A stretch of DNA of 64,000 nt from Heterohyrax brucei. Its lineage: Eukaryota > Chordata > Mammalia > Hyracoidea > Procaviidae. Shown piece after piece: positions 21,992 through 33,829 of the stretch. A program made the position numbers and the translations under genes. The notes under the pieces were generated by a model. It was not told where the DNA came from. It ran no database searches and saw only the letters and a program-made list of their open reading frames with translations. The first letter of the stretch is position 1. The number at the start of each line of letters is the position of its first letter. Location: contig CM053164.1 in the NCBI GenBank assembly GCA_028571685.1, positions 37,002,501 to 37,066,500 on the forward strand, read 5' to 3'.

Positions 21992-22185
21992 AAGGAGCCC
22001 TAGAGACAGTGGTTAACACTTAGCTGCTAACCAGAAAGTTGGCAGCTGGAATCTACCAAGTACTCCATAAGAGAAAGATGTAGCAGCAGTCTGCTTCTGC
22101 AAAGATTTATAGCCTAGAAACGCTATAGGGTGGTTCTACTTTGTCTCAGAGGGTCACATGGATTGATACTGACTTGACAACAATG
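21992..22185 (+). mobile_element. AfroSINE, long variant (+)
   Basis: AGGAGCCCTAGAGACAGTGG at the head, an internal block with AGCAGTCTGCTTCTGCAAAG, and a body and tail GGGTCACATGGATTGATACT. It is well diverged. Confidence 0.78.
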
Positions 22186-22726
22186 TGTATACCCTTTGGT
22201 TTTTAATACCAATGTGGATTCTGTGTAACTGTACTTTCCACTATTTCTTGGTTTACACTGTCCATTTTGGCCAATATAAACTCAAGATAACCCCTGAATA
22301 AGCTATGATTATTTCTGCCTCTAAGGTTCTTTCTAATTTCCTCTCTCTTTTGGAGACCAACTCAGAGTACATTCAAGGAATAGTGAGTAATCTGACATGT
22401 CTAGAGTTTAGACTGAAGAGAGATGGGTACAGGGAGGAGAGATAAGAATAAAATAAATCTGGAAAGGTAGGCCTGCCTGCCAGGCTAAAGAGTTTGGCTT
22501 TGGCTCAAGAGACAACAGGAATCCCTGGAAACTTCAAAGCAGGATTTGCAGCAGATCTAACAATAGCGCTGACGTTAACAACATCAACATATTGCAGAGA
22601 GGCTGCAAATCCCTTCATGGTTTTGAATTAAACTGATTTATAAATGAGGTCTCTAACTGGGGGCAGATTAGATTAGACTGCCTTTAGACTCTGTTCCAAT
22701 TGTAAAATTCCGCTATTCCATTTAAT
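22186..22726. other. No recognised feature
   Basis: Unassigned, with a G-rich phrase near 22430. No repeat signature, splice-bounded frame or promoter feature that I can support. Confidence 0.4.
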
Positions 22727-22858
22727 GGAAACCCTGGTGGCTTAGTGGCTAAGTACTATGGCTGCTAATCAAAAGGCTGGCAGTTCAAATCCACCAGATG
22801 CTCCTTGGAAATTTTATGCGACAGTTCTACTCTGTCTTACAGGGTCAGTATGAGTTGT
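22727..22858 (+). mobile_element. AfroSINE (+), tail truncated
   Basis: A clean head (GGAAACCCTGGTGGCTTAGT) with A and B boxes (GGCAGTTCAAATCCACC) and a body ending at GGGTCAGTATGAGTTG. The 3' tail is missing. Confidence 0.9.
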
Positions 22859-23049
22859 AATTATACCAGCCTTTTATTGCTCGATTTATATAAGTCACAT
22901 CCCCAACAGTGGACCTTCACTGCAGAGAAAAAACACTGCTTTCTAGGCATGCCCATTTCATCTGAGGACAGTTTAGTTTAACAGAAAGTTTTTTCATCAA
23001 GACCTCAACTTCTTGTCTCTTTCAATCTTCTGAAGACAGAGAACAACAC

Positions 23050-23785
23050 TTACTGAGTACTTCCCAGCTGTTATTTATACAGCCCCACATTTTACATAAG
23101 CTGATTTAATTTCATAACACTAGGAAGCAATTGTTATTATCCACTATTTCCAAATGAGGAAATTACCTCAAAAAGGTTAAGTATATGTCATGGATGGAAC
23201 TGTGTCCCCCACCCCCAAAAATGTGTGTAGCCATTTGGCTGGGCCATGCTTACCAATATTTTATGATTGGCCCCATCTTGTGATTTTCTTGTGCTGTACG
23301 TTAAACAAGATTAAAGTGGGACTGTAAATCCCTTCCTAAGGTCACCTCCCTGCTCCAATGTAAAGGGAGTTTCCCTGGTGTGTGGCTTGCACCACCTTTT
23401 ATCCTACAAGAGATGAAACAAAAGGGAAGGAAGCAGGGAACTGGGAACCTGGTACCACTAAGAAAGCAGCACTGGGAGAAAAGCGTGCCCTTCAGACCTA
23501 AGGTTCCTGTGCCAAGATGCTCCCTAACCAGACTGATGCAATACAAGGACTTTCCTCCACAGTCAACAGAGAAAAAGCCTTTCTCTGGGCAACACTCTGA
23601 ATATGGACCTGCAGCCTAACGGACTGTTTAAGAATAAACTTTTCTTTGTTAAAGCCATTCACTTGTAGTACTTCTCTTAAAGCTGCACTAGCTGACTAAA
23701 ACAGTAGCTTAATTCAAAGTCTGGCAAGCTGAGTCAAGATTCAAACCCTGGTCTAGCTAATTCTGAAACTCTTCTACAGCAACTC
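23050..23785 (-). repeat. MIR (-), split by a solo LTR
   Basis: The left half (23050-23185: TCCAAATGAGGAAATTACCT, then CAAAAAGGTTAAG) and the right half (23704-23785: AAGATTCAAACCCTGGTCTA) join into one antisense MIR when the LTR 23186-23703 is removed. Confidence 0.7.
23186..23703 (+). mobile_element. MaLR-type solo LTR (+)
   Basis: It starts TGTCATGGATGGAACTGTGT and ends AGCTGACTAAAACA, the TG...CA form of LTRs. It carries an AATAAA region near 23632 (AAGAATAAACTTTTC) followed by a T/G-rich stretch. It aligns well with 49026-49548. Flanks are GTATA and GTAGC, a partly decayed 5-bp target duplication. Confidence 0.8.
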
Positions 23786-24944
23786 CTCCTACTGAAGCTA
23801 TGAAAAGTTTTTAATCCCTTTTGTGTACAACAGTTAGTTCTTTAGATATTTTAAGCTTGTTATCATGTTTTTTTTTTTTCCTTCTTATCTGATCTCTCCT
23901 ACTTCTACCCCAAAGTTCTAGTTTTCTAAGCTAAACATTACAAGTTTCTTCCAGTGTTCCTCATACATGGACTGAATCCTTTTACCTTGTTAGTTCTTCC
24001 CTGAAACATGTTGATTTGCCTACAGTCCATTAACAGTGAGAACACCCAGAAGTAACAGTTTTTCAAATGTGAGTTTCACCAAATTGTTACTTAGGTAAAG
24101 CAAGCAGGCATTAAGTTGTCAAAGACCAAGAAAAATAAATTAGCAGCAAATGTGCTCCAGATACAATGGAATGGCATGTTATCTTTGAAATTCTGATAAG
24201 ACCTAACTGAAAACAAACTGATATGGTAGCTTTTCAAAAATTACATTCCACGAAACTAGAACATTAATTGGTATTACACGCAAAGAAGCTGTCTAAATGG
24301 AAAACACAATCAGTTAATCAAGTTTCCTTACTGCAAGACTTCTTTAAGCATTTAAGGGGTTAATGTACAGTATGAATCACTAAGATTGGGCCATAACATG
24401 CTACATTTCCCGAAATCACTTGATCCTCAAATTTTTTTGCCCAAGGAGTATCTCCAAACAACCTGTGTTCCACGCATACACTTTAGAAAACGTGTGTGTA
24501 TGTCTACAGATGAAGGCTACGCATTAAACTCAACAGGTACAGAGTCATAAAAAATTCCATCTATCATTCTGTTTAGCCTTGACTCAACAGACAACAAGGA
24601 TGAAGGATTAGGCAGGTCAAGTACTAAGAGAACATCACTAAACTACTCATAACAAAGGAGTGCAGAATTATACATTCTGTTAGGGGAAGAAGAGCCAGGA
24701 GATAAACAATCAGGAGTCACAGAAATGGGGGGAGGTGGAGCGGTGGGGAGCAGGGATTAAGACGATTGTAAAGAGAATGCACCAAAAACCTGGATGCCTC
24801 AAAAATAACTAAACACCTGCTGAAATGAATATCCCAAGGAAACTGTTGAAGGAGGAAAGGATAAAAGAGTCAGCCCTTATGAACAAAGTATAGCCTGACA
24901 TTTGGGATCCAACATGAACTGTTACTAGTTTTTGGATGCTTATT
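23786..24944. other. No recognised feature
   Basis: About 1.2 kb of unique-looking, AT-rich sequence with a T-run at 23869-23880 and a G-rich phrase at 24725-24755. I see no repeat, coding exon or promoter. Confidence 0.4.
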
Positions 24945-25130
24945 CTCCACATCATTTTGCTGTATCTTTTATGCATACTGTCTTATATTTACCCTACTAA
25001 ATATTATAATTCCTATTTTAAAGATGTGGCAACTGAGACTCAGGGGTATCAGACTGTCCAGGGACCACCCAGTACGAAAGCTGGAATCTTGATACCTACC
25101 TGTGTGACCCCGAAACACACTAGATGTTAC
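24945..25130 (-). repeat. MIR fragment (-)
   Basis: Wording such as AAAGATGTGGCAACTGAGAC and AGTACGAAAGCTGGAATCTT follows the antisense MIR consensus. Confidence 0.55.
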
Positions 25131-25267
25131 ATAACTTCTACTCTTACCTATGTCAGCATAGTACACAAGAAAATATGGGAACTCTGTATCATCTGCTCAT
25201 TTCTCTACATCGATGAAATTACTTTTTAAAAAGTCTATGAATTAGAAAAGCAAATATAACAGAAATA

Positions 25268-25470
25268 GAGGGTCTCTGGGTGATACACACAATTAATATG
25301 CTTGCTTGCTAGCCCAAAGGTAGAATGAAGGTTTGAGTCCACCCAGAGATGCCTTAGAAGAAATTTCTGGCAATCTACTTCCAAAAAACTGAGCTACTGA
25401 AAACCCTATGGAGCCTAGTTCTACTTTGACACACTTGGGCTTATCATGAGTCAGAATTACTCAGCAACCG
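25268..25470 (+). mobile_element. AfroSINE, second variant (+)
   Basis: Head GGTCTCTGGGTGATACACAC, a B-box region (GGTTTGAGTCCACCCAGAGA), a middle ATCTACTTCCAAAAAACTGA and a tail CATGAGTCAGAATTACTCAG. This form, with TCTGGGTG at the head and CCACCCAGAG, also occurs at 44845 and, in antisense, near 48085-48437. Confidence 0.75.
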
Positions 25471-26195
25471 GGGAAGATAAAACATGTGCCTCTAAAATTG
25501 TCAATGTTCACCCAAAACAAAATGGTATTTCACTCATTTATAGGAATGCATCTTAAAACAATCCAAGGAAGAAAAACAGAATGCAAAAGTGCATATTACA
25601 ATGATACCAATATTAGGAAAAAAAAATATTTAATTTATTCAATTTAACAGGGAAAGGAACCAGAAAATAAATTATATTTACTCACAGTACTATGTAGCTG
25701 TTACAAAGGAACATTTCAAGGCTACAGGAGATAGCAAATTTTTATGACAATGACAAATTTTTTGAAATACAAAATACAAGTATATGAATATAAATATTTA
25801 AAATTTATGTGTACATATGTACAAGGCTTAAAGATTTGCTTACACGACAGTGCTTAAAAGCTGTGCACATTTCACTGCTTTGTTCTAGTAATCCATTTTT
25901 AAATAGTTATTATGAGCAAATATTAAGAATATGGAAAGAACTATATATAGGAAAATGTTCATTTATTTCTACAAATAATCTCTTGATGAGAACCTCTTAT
26001 CTTTGTGCATCCAGCACTTCTCGTATAAGAGTTTGGTAGAGTAAATGTTCAACATATACTGCATGTTGTTAAACACTGCAGCTGTATTTAAAATACCATA
26101 ACATAGGAAATACACATCCAAAAGCAGAAACGTAGTTCGTAAATCATAGTCTACCTACGAAATAACCTAACACAGTCATTAAACTTTATGGATAC
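25471..26195. other. Unassigned AT-rich stretch
   Basis: AT-rich, possibly a decayed L1M tail in part (25640-25960), but I cannot align it securely. No coding signal. Confidence 0.35.
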
Positions 26196-26400
26196 AAAGA
26201 TTAGAAAGCAACACAAAAAAATCTTGCATCATTTATAATGAGTAAGAAAAGTTCACTCTACAGTATGATTACAGCTATATAAAAATCCCAAATACAGCCT
26301 AACTGGAAAACATTATGCTAAAAGTGGTTGATTTAGGTGGACTATGGGTGAGGCTTTTTTCTCTTTATTTTCCAAAGTTTTGCTGTTGTTACTGCTATTT
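26196..26400 (+). mobile_element. Possible L1M 3'UTR remnant (+)
   Basis: TATGATTACAGCTATATAAA followed by a T/G-rich stretch (GGTGGACTATGGGTGAGG) resembles old L1 3'UTRs. Weak evidence. Confidence 0.3.
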
Positions 26401-26509
26401 TTCGAGTCTCATATGAAACATATACACCTACTTCTCATTTATTGACTATCTCATTACACAGTGTCTTACACTTGTGCGTTAACGATGTACGTGTGGCAGT
26501 AATGAACAC

Positions 26510-26775
26510 CAAGGTGCAAGGCGAGAGCAACGCTGGCTGTAATGGTTAAGGTAATGTGTTAACTTGGCTGGGCCATCATTCTCAGTGGTTTGGCAGTTAT
26601 GTAATGCTGTAATTCAGTAGTTATGTAATGATGTGATTTGGTAATGACCTAACGATGATGCCCTTTTTGTGATCTAATGTGGTCATCCTCCATTTGCACA
26701 TAACACCAATTTTTGCATAACAACGTGGTCTTTGGAACCTAATCAGGTTGGTAAGTGAGGAGTGAGGATAAAACA
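26510..26775 (+). repeat. Unidentified repeat with internal repetition, LTR-like
   Basis: It contains TGTTAACTTGGCTGGGCCAT then CATTCTCAGTGG, echoing the LTR at 49026 (GGCTGGGCCATGATTCCCAG). Imperfect repeats follow (GTTATGTAATGCTGTAATT, GTTATGTAATGATGTGATTT), then GCATAACAACGTGGTCTTTG. It is probably an LTR-class repeat, but I could not name it. Confidence 0.4.
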
Positions 26776-27845
26776 AAATGTTAAGCAAGTAAACACAATC
26801 AAATCTTAAGATATCAATAATTCAAGAAATAGATGCCTATGATAACTACAGGAACTGTTTTGCAAAAACTAGAAATTCTACCTTTAACCCAATAGCCAAT
26901 ATTCCTCACAGGTTTGAATTTCTCTATTTTTTTGTCTATTATAAAAGAAGTGTGTTTTCTTACATAAGTCTGCTTTGCAATAGGCACTTAACAGAAACTA
27001 CCAATCTGTTCTCAAATTCAGCCATACTACAGTGCAAAAATATGTGCATACATACATACCACACTGCAGAGGCCTAAACAGACTGGCACCTGAGCTGACA
27101 TCACACACCAACAGGGCCTACATGTGAGGAGTTCCCAGGTATGACTGACACCTGCCAATCTCAAACAAACCACTAACAGAATAGAAGAGCAGAGAAAGAA
27201 AATGAAGCTAATACCCAAGGGATAGAAAAGCATTCACTCATTTTTCCATTTGATCAGGGTAAACAAAGTTTTAAAATACTAACAAAACACTTCAATTACT
27301 ATAAGTAAAGCATACTACCATACTCCCCACTCATCAAATTTAAAATAATAATAAATGTTGACTGAGGATTTTTAAACCAAGCTCCAAGTTATGACACAAA
27401 TAAAAATTATCAGGAAAGAATAAAGATACTTTAACATGGAATTAGTTCCACTAAAACCAACAGTATACCCCCAAAATACCTGTCACTAAAAGGCTGTACC
27501 TAACCAAAGCAAGACCTCACATCCCCAAAATACACCAACACACAAATTTGCAAATTCTCTTTGCCAACCTGAATTTTATAAATTCAGGGGATCACACACA
27601 TCTTTTTCAAAAAAATCTGATAAACATATGGTTCTGCTCCTTGGAGGGGGGGAGAACTAAAGCACAAAATCTGGCATATAATTTCAAGGACTGTTCAAAG
27701 CCAATCTGTGGACTTTCCAGAGGATTTACAAATCCACAGTTAAAACAATTGTAACGTACACTAATCCTTGTATATTTTCTTAATTATGAGAGTGGGAAAT
27801 ATCTTTCCAATTATGTAATCCATTCACTCTCAAACTATTCCTAAA
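26776..27845. other. No recognised feature
   Basis: About 1.1 kb of unique-looking sequence. A frame at 27548-27754 is short and has no recognisable motif. No repeat boundaries seen. Confidence 0.4.
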
Positions 27846-27849
27846 CTGT

Positions 27850-28690
27850 AATCTTCATACATCGCTAGGAGGAATGTAAAATAGTTCAGCCGCTCTGGAA
27901 ACAATCTGACACTACCTCAAAATGTTAAATAAAGAGTTAAAATATGGCCCAGAAATTTTTCCTAGGGAAATGGAAATATATATGAACACACATAAACTTG
28001 TAGATGAATGCCCACAGCAGTTTATTTGTAACAGCCAAAAAGTGGAAACAATACAAATGTCCATCAACTGAGGAATTAATTTAAAATACATCACATATTC
28101 ATGTAACAGAAATATTTTACTACACAAAGTAATGGCATAATTCTGAGAACAAATGGTCAACAAGTACTTTAAAACAAAAAGGAGAACGTAAGGTGTCAGG
28201 GACACTAAACTAATGGAAATGGAACAACCAGATATAAATAATGAAGAATGTTCATGGCCTGTGAAGAATGTAATCAATGTCACTGAACAATGTGTGTAGA
28301 AATTATTGAATGGGGACCTAAACTGCTGTGTAAATATTTACCAAAATTACAATGTCTCATAAAGTAATGAAGTACTAATACATGCTACAATATGGATGAA
28401 CCTCAAAAACATTATGCTAAGTGAAAAAAGCCAAACACAAAGACCACATACGGTGTGAAACCCATACAGACAGGAAGTAGATTAGCAGTTCCCAAAGACC
28501 AGGAGTAGGGGGCAATGGGAAGTTACAATTAATGAGTAAAAGTCTCTTTTTGGGTTGATGGAAATGTCTTAAAATTAGATAGTGGTGATGATTACACTTT
28601 CGCCATCTGACTTTGGGAATACACTAAAACCTCACTGCACTGCAAACTTAAAAAAGATGAGTTTTATACTATGTATATTATCACAACAAA
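27850..28690 (+). mobile_element. L1M-type 3' region (+), with a nested younger L1 tail
   Basis: The left part reads like the end of ORF2 (ATGTCCATCAACTGAGGAAT). The right part reads like an L1M 3'UTR (ATATGGATGAACCTCAAAAA, then GCTAAGTGAAAAAAGCCAAA). Between them, about 28150-28365, lies different sequence (GTAATCAATGTCACTGAACA) that resembles the last part of another L1 3'UTR. It is decayed and non-coding. Confidence 0.65.
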
Positions 28691-29150
28691 ACTGTTATTT
28701 TTAAATAATATCTAATCACTTTCCCATGGTACACAAGATGTTTTAGGGTGTGTCTACTACCAACTTTTCCAGCCTCACAACAGCTTCATTCTACTGTCTC
28801 CACACGATCATACAGTTATTCCACTCTTTCCCAGTTAAAATACAGAACTACCTCCCTTTTCAAGGATACTTTCATTGTAGAAAGATTCCTCTGGCACAAT
28901 TATCATTTGATTTTGTATAAATCTCCATTAGACTATCACCCACTGTTATAACTTCCAGGCTCATAAGTGTGCCACTTCTATTAGACTGTGAGTTCCTATA
29001 TGTATCTCTCTTCATTTCCATATACTAGTGGCCAGAAATCAACCACACAGGTCACACTGACTTTGAGAGATCAGCTTTCTTTCAACTGCAGTGCAGACAA
29101 GTAGTTTGGCAGGAACTTCAACTTTGTGAAGTGATCAATCTACCTGTGTT
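28691..29150. other. No recognised feature
   Basis: Unassigned; a short C/T-rich part at 28770-28830. No open frame with a recognisable motif. Confidence 0.4.
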
Positions 29151-29162
29151 GGAATTCCAGTA

Positions 29163-29329
29163 TAAACCAAACCAAACCCAGTGCCATCAAGCTGATTTGA
29201 ACTCACAGTGACCCTATAAGACAGAGTAGAACTGCCTTATAGAATTTCCAAGGAGCACCTGAAGGATATGAACCGCTGACTTTTTGGTTAGCAGGCACAG
29301 CACTTAACCACTAACCCACCAGGGTTTCT
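29163..29329 (-). mobile_element. AfroSINE (-) with target duplication
   Basis: A complete antisense copy: tail AACCAAACCAAACCCAGTGC, head CTAACCCACCAGGGTTTC. The direct repeat GAATTCCAGT at 29152-29161 and 29330-29339 marks the insertion site. Confidence 0.95.
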
Positions 29330-29339
29330 GAATTCCAGT

Positions 29340-30075
29340 GTAGTCCCTTGTTAAGGGACTGCGGCACAATATAGTTGTTGAGTTTAAATTTTCTAGCCTG
29401 TAAATGTGGATAACTGTCCCAAAATCCCTATTCTAAAGCTTAGAAATTATGTCCGCAAAGCATGTGGCACATACGAGGTATGTATAATAGAAGGTACCAC
29501 AACCATTTCAATATTATTTTCAGCTTAAATCATTAATTTTACTTCACTGACATGTACTGTAATCATACCAACTACTGATTTTTACAAAGTTCACGTTTTT
29601 CTCAGTATTCAAGGAAAAAAAAAGTTATTCCTTCTGTAGAGACACTTAGGGCCCTAAATAGACAAAGCTTATTTAGACTTAAAAGCTTAAGACAAAATAA
29701 CTTCTCCACACAAACTTAGTTCTTAGTTCTAGTTCTGAAACTTAATATGTTTAAGATGTTTTAATACTAATTAAAAGCTTAACCATTCATACATCTTAAG
29801 AATCAACCAATAACCCAAGAGGACATAAATGAATAGCACTAGTAAAACTAATGCTCAAGTACTTACTACTCAAATTATATTGAAAATTTAATCAATCCAT
29901 TTTGGAAAAATTAGTCAACAACTCTGTACAAGACAATTCACTCACACAAAGAAAGAAAAACATTGTACCTAAGAATACCTCGTGAGTCAGACTGCACTTT
30001 GGGAAGTAAAGGCCACAGGGACTACTTGGCCTATTCTCATTTGTCTCAAGTTACCAAGAAAATTAAATTTATTTA
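29340..30075. other. No recognised feature
   Basis: About 740 bp of AT-rich, unique-looking sequence between the SINE and the L1 start. No coding or regulatory signature. Confidence 0.4.
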
Positions 30076-30221
30076 GGAGAGGTGAAGCCAGATGCAGAGC
30101 AGTCAGATGCTTCCTGTGATCCCTCTAATAACTCAAAATAACAAATGAATCAAGTATATATGAAATTTCAGGAGCCCTAAACATTACAGGAAAAGTTGAG
30201 AAACTGGACTGAATGAAAGTG

Positions 30222-31166
30222 AAAGAAGAGCAGGTACACTGATTGTGGCCGGGCACCATCTGGTTCTTCTGTTCCCAAGTCAACGTAGGCACCCACTCAT
30301 GTGGGTCTGTCTATCTTCTACGCTCTTTACCCCATGTCATTTCGGTCCTCGGTGAGCATCTGTTCCTGCTGAGTTGGGACCATTTGCTGTGCCCTCGGAT
30401 GGCAGCTTGGCAACTTTTAAGACCCCAGACGCCACTCACCAATGTGGGGTGCAGAGAGCCCTCTTAGCAAAACACTAGTTGTGCCAAGTGGCCTCGATTT
30501 CACCTAAGAGCATGGTCTCCTGCCCCCTGCCCCAGCTACTCTGTCCTTGCAATCCTGGGTTAAGATGGAAGGAGTATTCAAGTTATGCGGAAGTCTACTT
30601 AATATTGTTCTTGTTTCTAATGTGTGCTATCACCAATTTCACCCAACCAAATTTCTACCAACCATCTAATCCAAACAACCAGTGATAGCCACGATGGAGC
30701 TCACTACGTTGAGCCTCACTGGCAACACTAAGAATAAAAAGGGGTGCACCCTGAGATCTCCACTAAAAGACCGCAATTGATGGTCCAGCGGCTTCGGGGT
30801 TCCCCTGGCAGTACGGCCCCTGGCCCTAATGCTGCCCTTGCCCATAAATCATAACAAAGGTCCACTCTTCAGACACGAATGGAATGGACTTGGCGATGCA
30901 GAGTAACCATATATTGGATGCACTTTATGGTTCTATGCATCTATAGGATATCATCCTGCGGACCTCTGGCTGGAGGAAGGAGAGTGGGTGGAGAGGAAGG
31001 GAAAGAAGACTGTTGGGAAGATGAGACATATAGGAAGCAGAGAGGAATAGTGTGCTGTCACCGGACAGGGAAAGCAGTGGAAGTGTCACATATGTGGGCA
31101 TGCAAATTTATATGGGAATGTACATTTTCACTCAGTCACAATAAAAAAAAAAAAAGAAGAGTAGGT
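30222..31166 (+). mobile_element. Twin-primed (5'-inverted) L1 insertion
   Basis: The segment 30240-30678 is the reverse complement of the L1 3' region near 19095-19530. From about 30679 the sequence is forward and matches 19535-19995, ending in an A-rich tail at 31141-31154. The inversion point corresponds to adjacent L1 positions with almost nothing lost. The flanks AAAGAAGAGCAGGT (30222-30235) and AAAGAAGAGTAGGT (31153-31166) form a 14-bp target duplication with one mismatch. Confidence 0.92.
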
Positions 31167-32016
31167 CCAGAAGTACCTAGGACTGGCCAGACCTGACCCG
31201 CAGGAGATCACCTGCAGTCAGTATGGTGAACAGAACAGTAGTGCCAGGAGGGCATTCCGCTCAATGGGAGAGACTTTGCATTGGAGAACCCACTTGTGCC
31301 TCCAGAACGAGTGAAAAACAGCAGTTGATCTTCAAGACCTAAGTGGCTTGTGTCTTATCTACCACTTGTGGACCTAAAACTTTCTTTGGTATGAACCCCT
31401 CTTCCTTTGCCCAGCATTTCCCCCACCCCCCTTCTCTGTACTGCACCTGCCTCCAGAATCTGATGCTAATACCTAAGCTGGAAATAGCTGGACTCCTTAT
31501 GTGTGCCTGAAGCCACTTTCCTAGACCAGAGGCAACGATTCAAAAAACAAAGGGAAAGTGGAAACAAAAAAACAGAACAACATAAAAAAACCTGCCAACT
31601 TCCCTAAATGGAAATTCAGTAAAGAAATAGTTCCTCCACCTACATATGGTGCCAGGTATAAGAATCAGGCATAAGAGGATACACCTTCCTCACAGACATT
31701 CAGGGACAGATGTCAACACCCTGCATGTGCAGTCAGATACATATGCCTACAGTAATCCCCCTGCCTATCTAGTACTGGAGGTGAGAGCCTGTACCACACA
31801 CTTGGTGACTGACTACCTGGACACTGGGGCTGAATCCACACAAGAAAAGCAAACGGACTCCTGGGCTAGCATGCCGAGTAACAGCTCTACCTTCTAATCC
31901 TTCAAAGAACCCAATAACAAAACTAGCACATACAACCAGCCTATTTGAATATTTTAAAGCAAGAAGCTACAATAAACAAACATAAAATAAATAAATACAA
32001 TTTACTAATGACTTAG

Positions 32017-32054
32017 AGACAATCAGCCAGCCAAGCCAAGTGCCGTCAAGACAA
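32017..32054 (-). mobile_element. Ultra-short SINE 3'-tail insertion
   Basis: About 23 bp at 32026-32048 (GCCAGCCAAGCCAAGTGCCG, then TCA), the antisense of a SINE/RTE-type tail, lie between AGACAA copies (32017-32022 and 32049-32054). Shorter target repeat, so less certain than the sites at 1319 and 39652. Confidence 0.5.
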
Positions 32055-32327
32055 CAGTCAATACCAATCACTTAAAGAGGCAGACCACAGTGGCTTCAGA
32101 AAACTCACACAACAAAGAATCAAGAAATTTTCCAAACAAAAACAAAAACAAATACTAGACAAGTATACCATACCAAAAAAAGGAATTTTCCAGATACAGA
32201 GAATCTTCTAGGATTATCAGAAGCATAAAACAAAAGACTAATACATAGAACTCTTCAAAAGACCAGGAAGGACATAACGCAAACTGCAGTAAAGCATAAT
32301 GAAAAACTGAACAGCCAGCAAGAAAGA

Positions 32328-32519
32328 ATACAGAGACAAAAAAAACTAAACCAAACCCACTGCTGACAAGTCGATTCCAACTCATGCAACCCCATGGGAC
32401 ACAGCGGAACTGCCCCACAGAGTTCCTAAGGATTGCCTGGTGGATTCAACCTCCCAACCTTTTCATTAGCAGTCATAGCACTTAACCACTATGCAACCAG
32501 GGTTTGCCATACAGAGACA
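32328..32519 (-). mobile_element. AfroSINE (-) with target duplication
   Basis: SINE at about 32339-32508; the direct repeat ATACAGAGACA lies at 32328-32338 and 32509-32519. Tail AACCAAACCCACTGCTGACA, head ACTATGCAACCAGGGTTTG. It interrupts the L1 ORF1 remnant. Confidence 0.95.
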
Positions 32520-32935
32520 GAGAAAAGAAATTCAGAAGATTAATAATAAAACTACAGAAATAGAAAACTTCACAGAAAGTCAAAGAAACAGAAATGAGGT
32601 AATGAAAGGCCAAATTAGTGAGACTGAAAATAAAGCTGGTGATAGGAACATATTTGAAGAAAAATCAAATTAACAAAATTTTAATGAAACAAGAAACAAA
32701 GAATTATGGGGGACTCTATAAAAAGAGCAATAACTTAAGAATGATTAGAGTATCAGAACAGGGGAGAATAACAGAAAATACAGAGAGAATTCCTGAAAAT
32801 GTATTGACAGAAAACTTCACTGTTATCATGACAGATGAGAAGATATCTATCCAAGAAACTCATTGAACTACACACAGGGAAGGTTCAAAAGAAAGATACC
32901 AAGGCATATTATGATCACACTTGCAAAACTAAAGG

Positions 32936-33120
32936 TAAAAAGAAAACCAACAAAACCTGTTGCTGTCAAGTCAATTCCTTCTAACAGAAGCCCTATAGGA
33001 CAGAGTACAACTGCCCCATAGAGTTTCCAAGGAGTGCCTGGTAGATCTGAACTGCCAACTTTGAGACCAGCAGCTGTAGCTCTTAACCATTATGTCACCA
33101 GGGTTTCCTAAAAAGGAAAC
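32936..33120 (-). mobile_element. AfroSINE (-) with target duplication
   Basis: SINE at about 32948-33108; flanks TAAAAAGAAAAC (32936-32947) and TAAAAAGGAAAC (33109-33120), one mismatch. It is a second SINE hit in the same L1 ORF1 remnant. Confidence 0.92.
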
Positions 33121-33829
33121 AATTTTAAAAGCAGCGAGGGTTAAATGAAAAATAATCTACAAAAGAGAGACAATACGACTAAGCTCAGACTATTCAGCAG
33201 AAATTATGCAGGAAAGAAGGCAATGCAATGACACATACAAAGCCCTCAGGGGACAAAAATGCCAGACAACAATTATATATCCAGCAAAACTGTCTCTCAA
33301 ATATGATGGTGAAATTAGTACATTTCTAGATAAAGAGACATTTAGGGAATTTGCAAAAAGCAAACCAAAATTACAAAAATTACTAACAGGAGCCCTTTGG
33401 TTAGAAAATCAGTAAAGTCACGTAACAACCCAAGACTAGAATGCACAACAAAGCAACTGGATATCAATCTAGAAAGAGAAATCAAAAAAATAAACCAAAG
33501 GTAAAATGCTGAAAACAGGGAAACATGTAAAAGATTACATTGCAATAAGAAATTATAAAATACAGTCATAGATGTTTCATATGGAGAGGAAGTCAAAGCA
33601 ATACAAAGAAATTAAACACTGGCTTAAATTTAGAAAAATGGGTAAATACAAAAATGAAAATGAAAGATGAAATCAAAAATCCTACACAGCAAAAGAAAAA
33701 GATAAACATGAAGTCTCAGCAAATATAAAACCGACAACATAGATGAAAACACTTAAGAAAAACAACTCTGCACAGATAATTAAGCAGAACAAAGCAACTG
33801 TCTACAACACACAAAAAAGGCATTAAAAT

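Larger units (their letters stand above)
32090..33415 (+). pseudogene. L1 ORF1 remnant
   Basis: Pieces of ORF1 in order, interrupted by two AfroSINEs: a coiled-coil-like part (KEIQKINNKTTEIENFTESQ at about 32525-32585), then KSNNLRMIRVSEQGRITENT (32720-32780), ENFTVIMTDEKISI, and at 33200-33410 the C-terminal region (KALRGQKCQTTIIYPAKLSL). Several frame changes. No full-length protein is possible. Confidence 0.85.
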
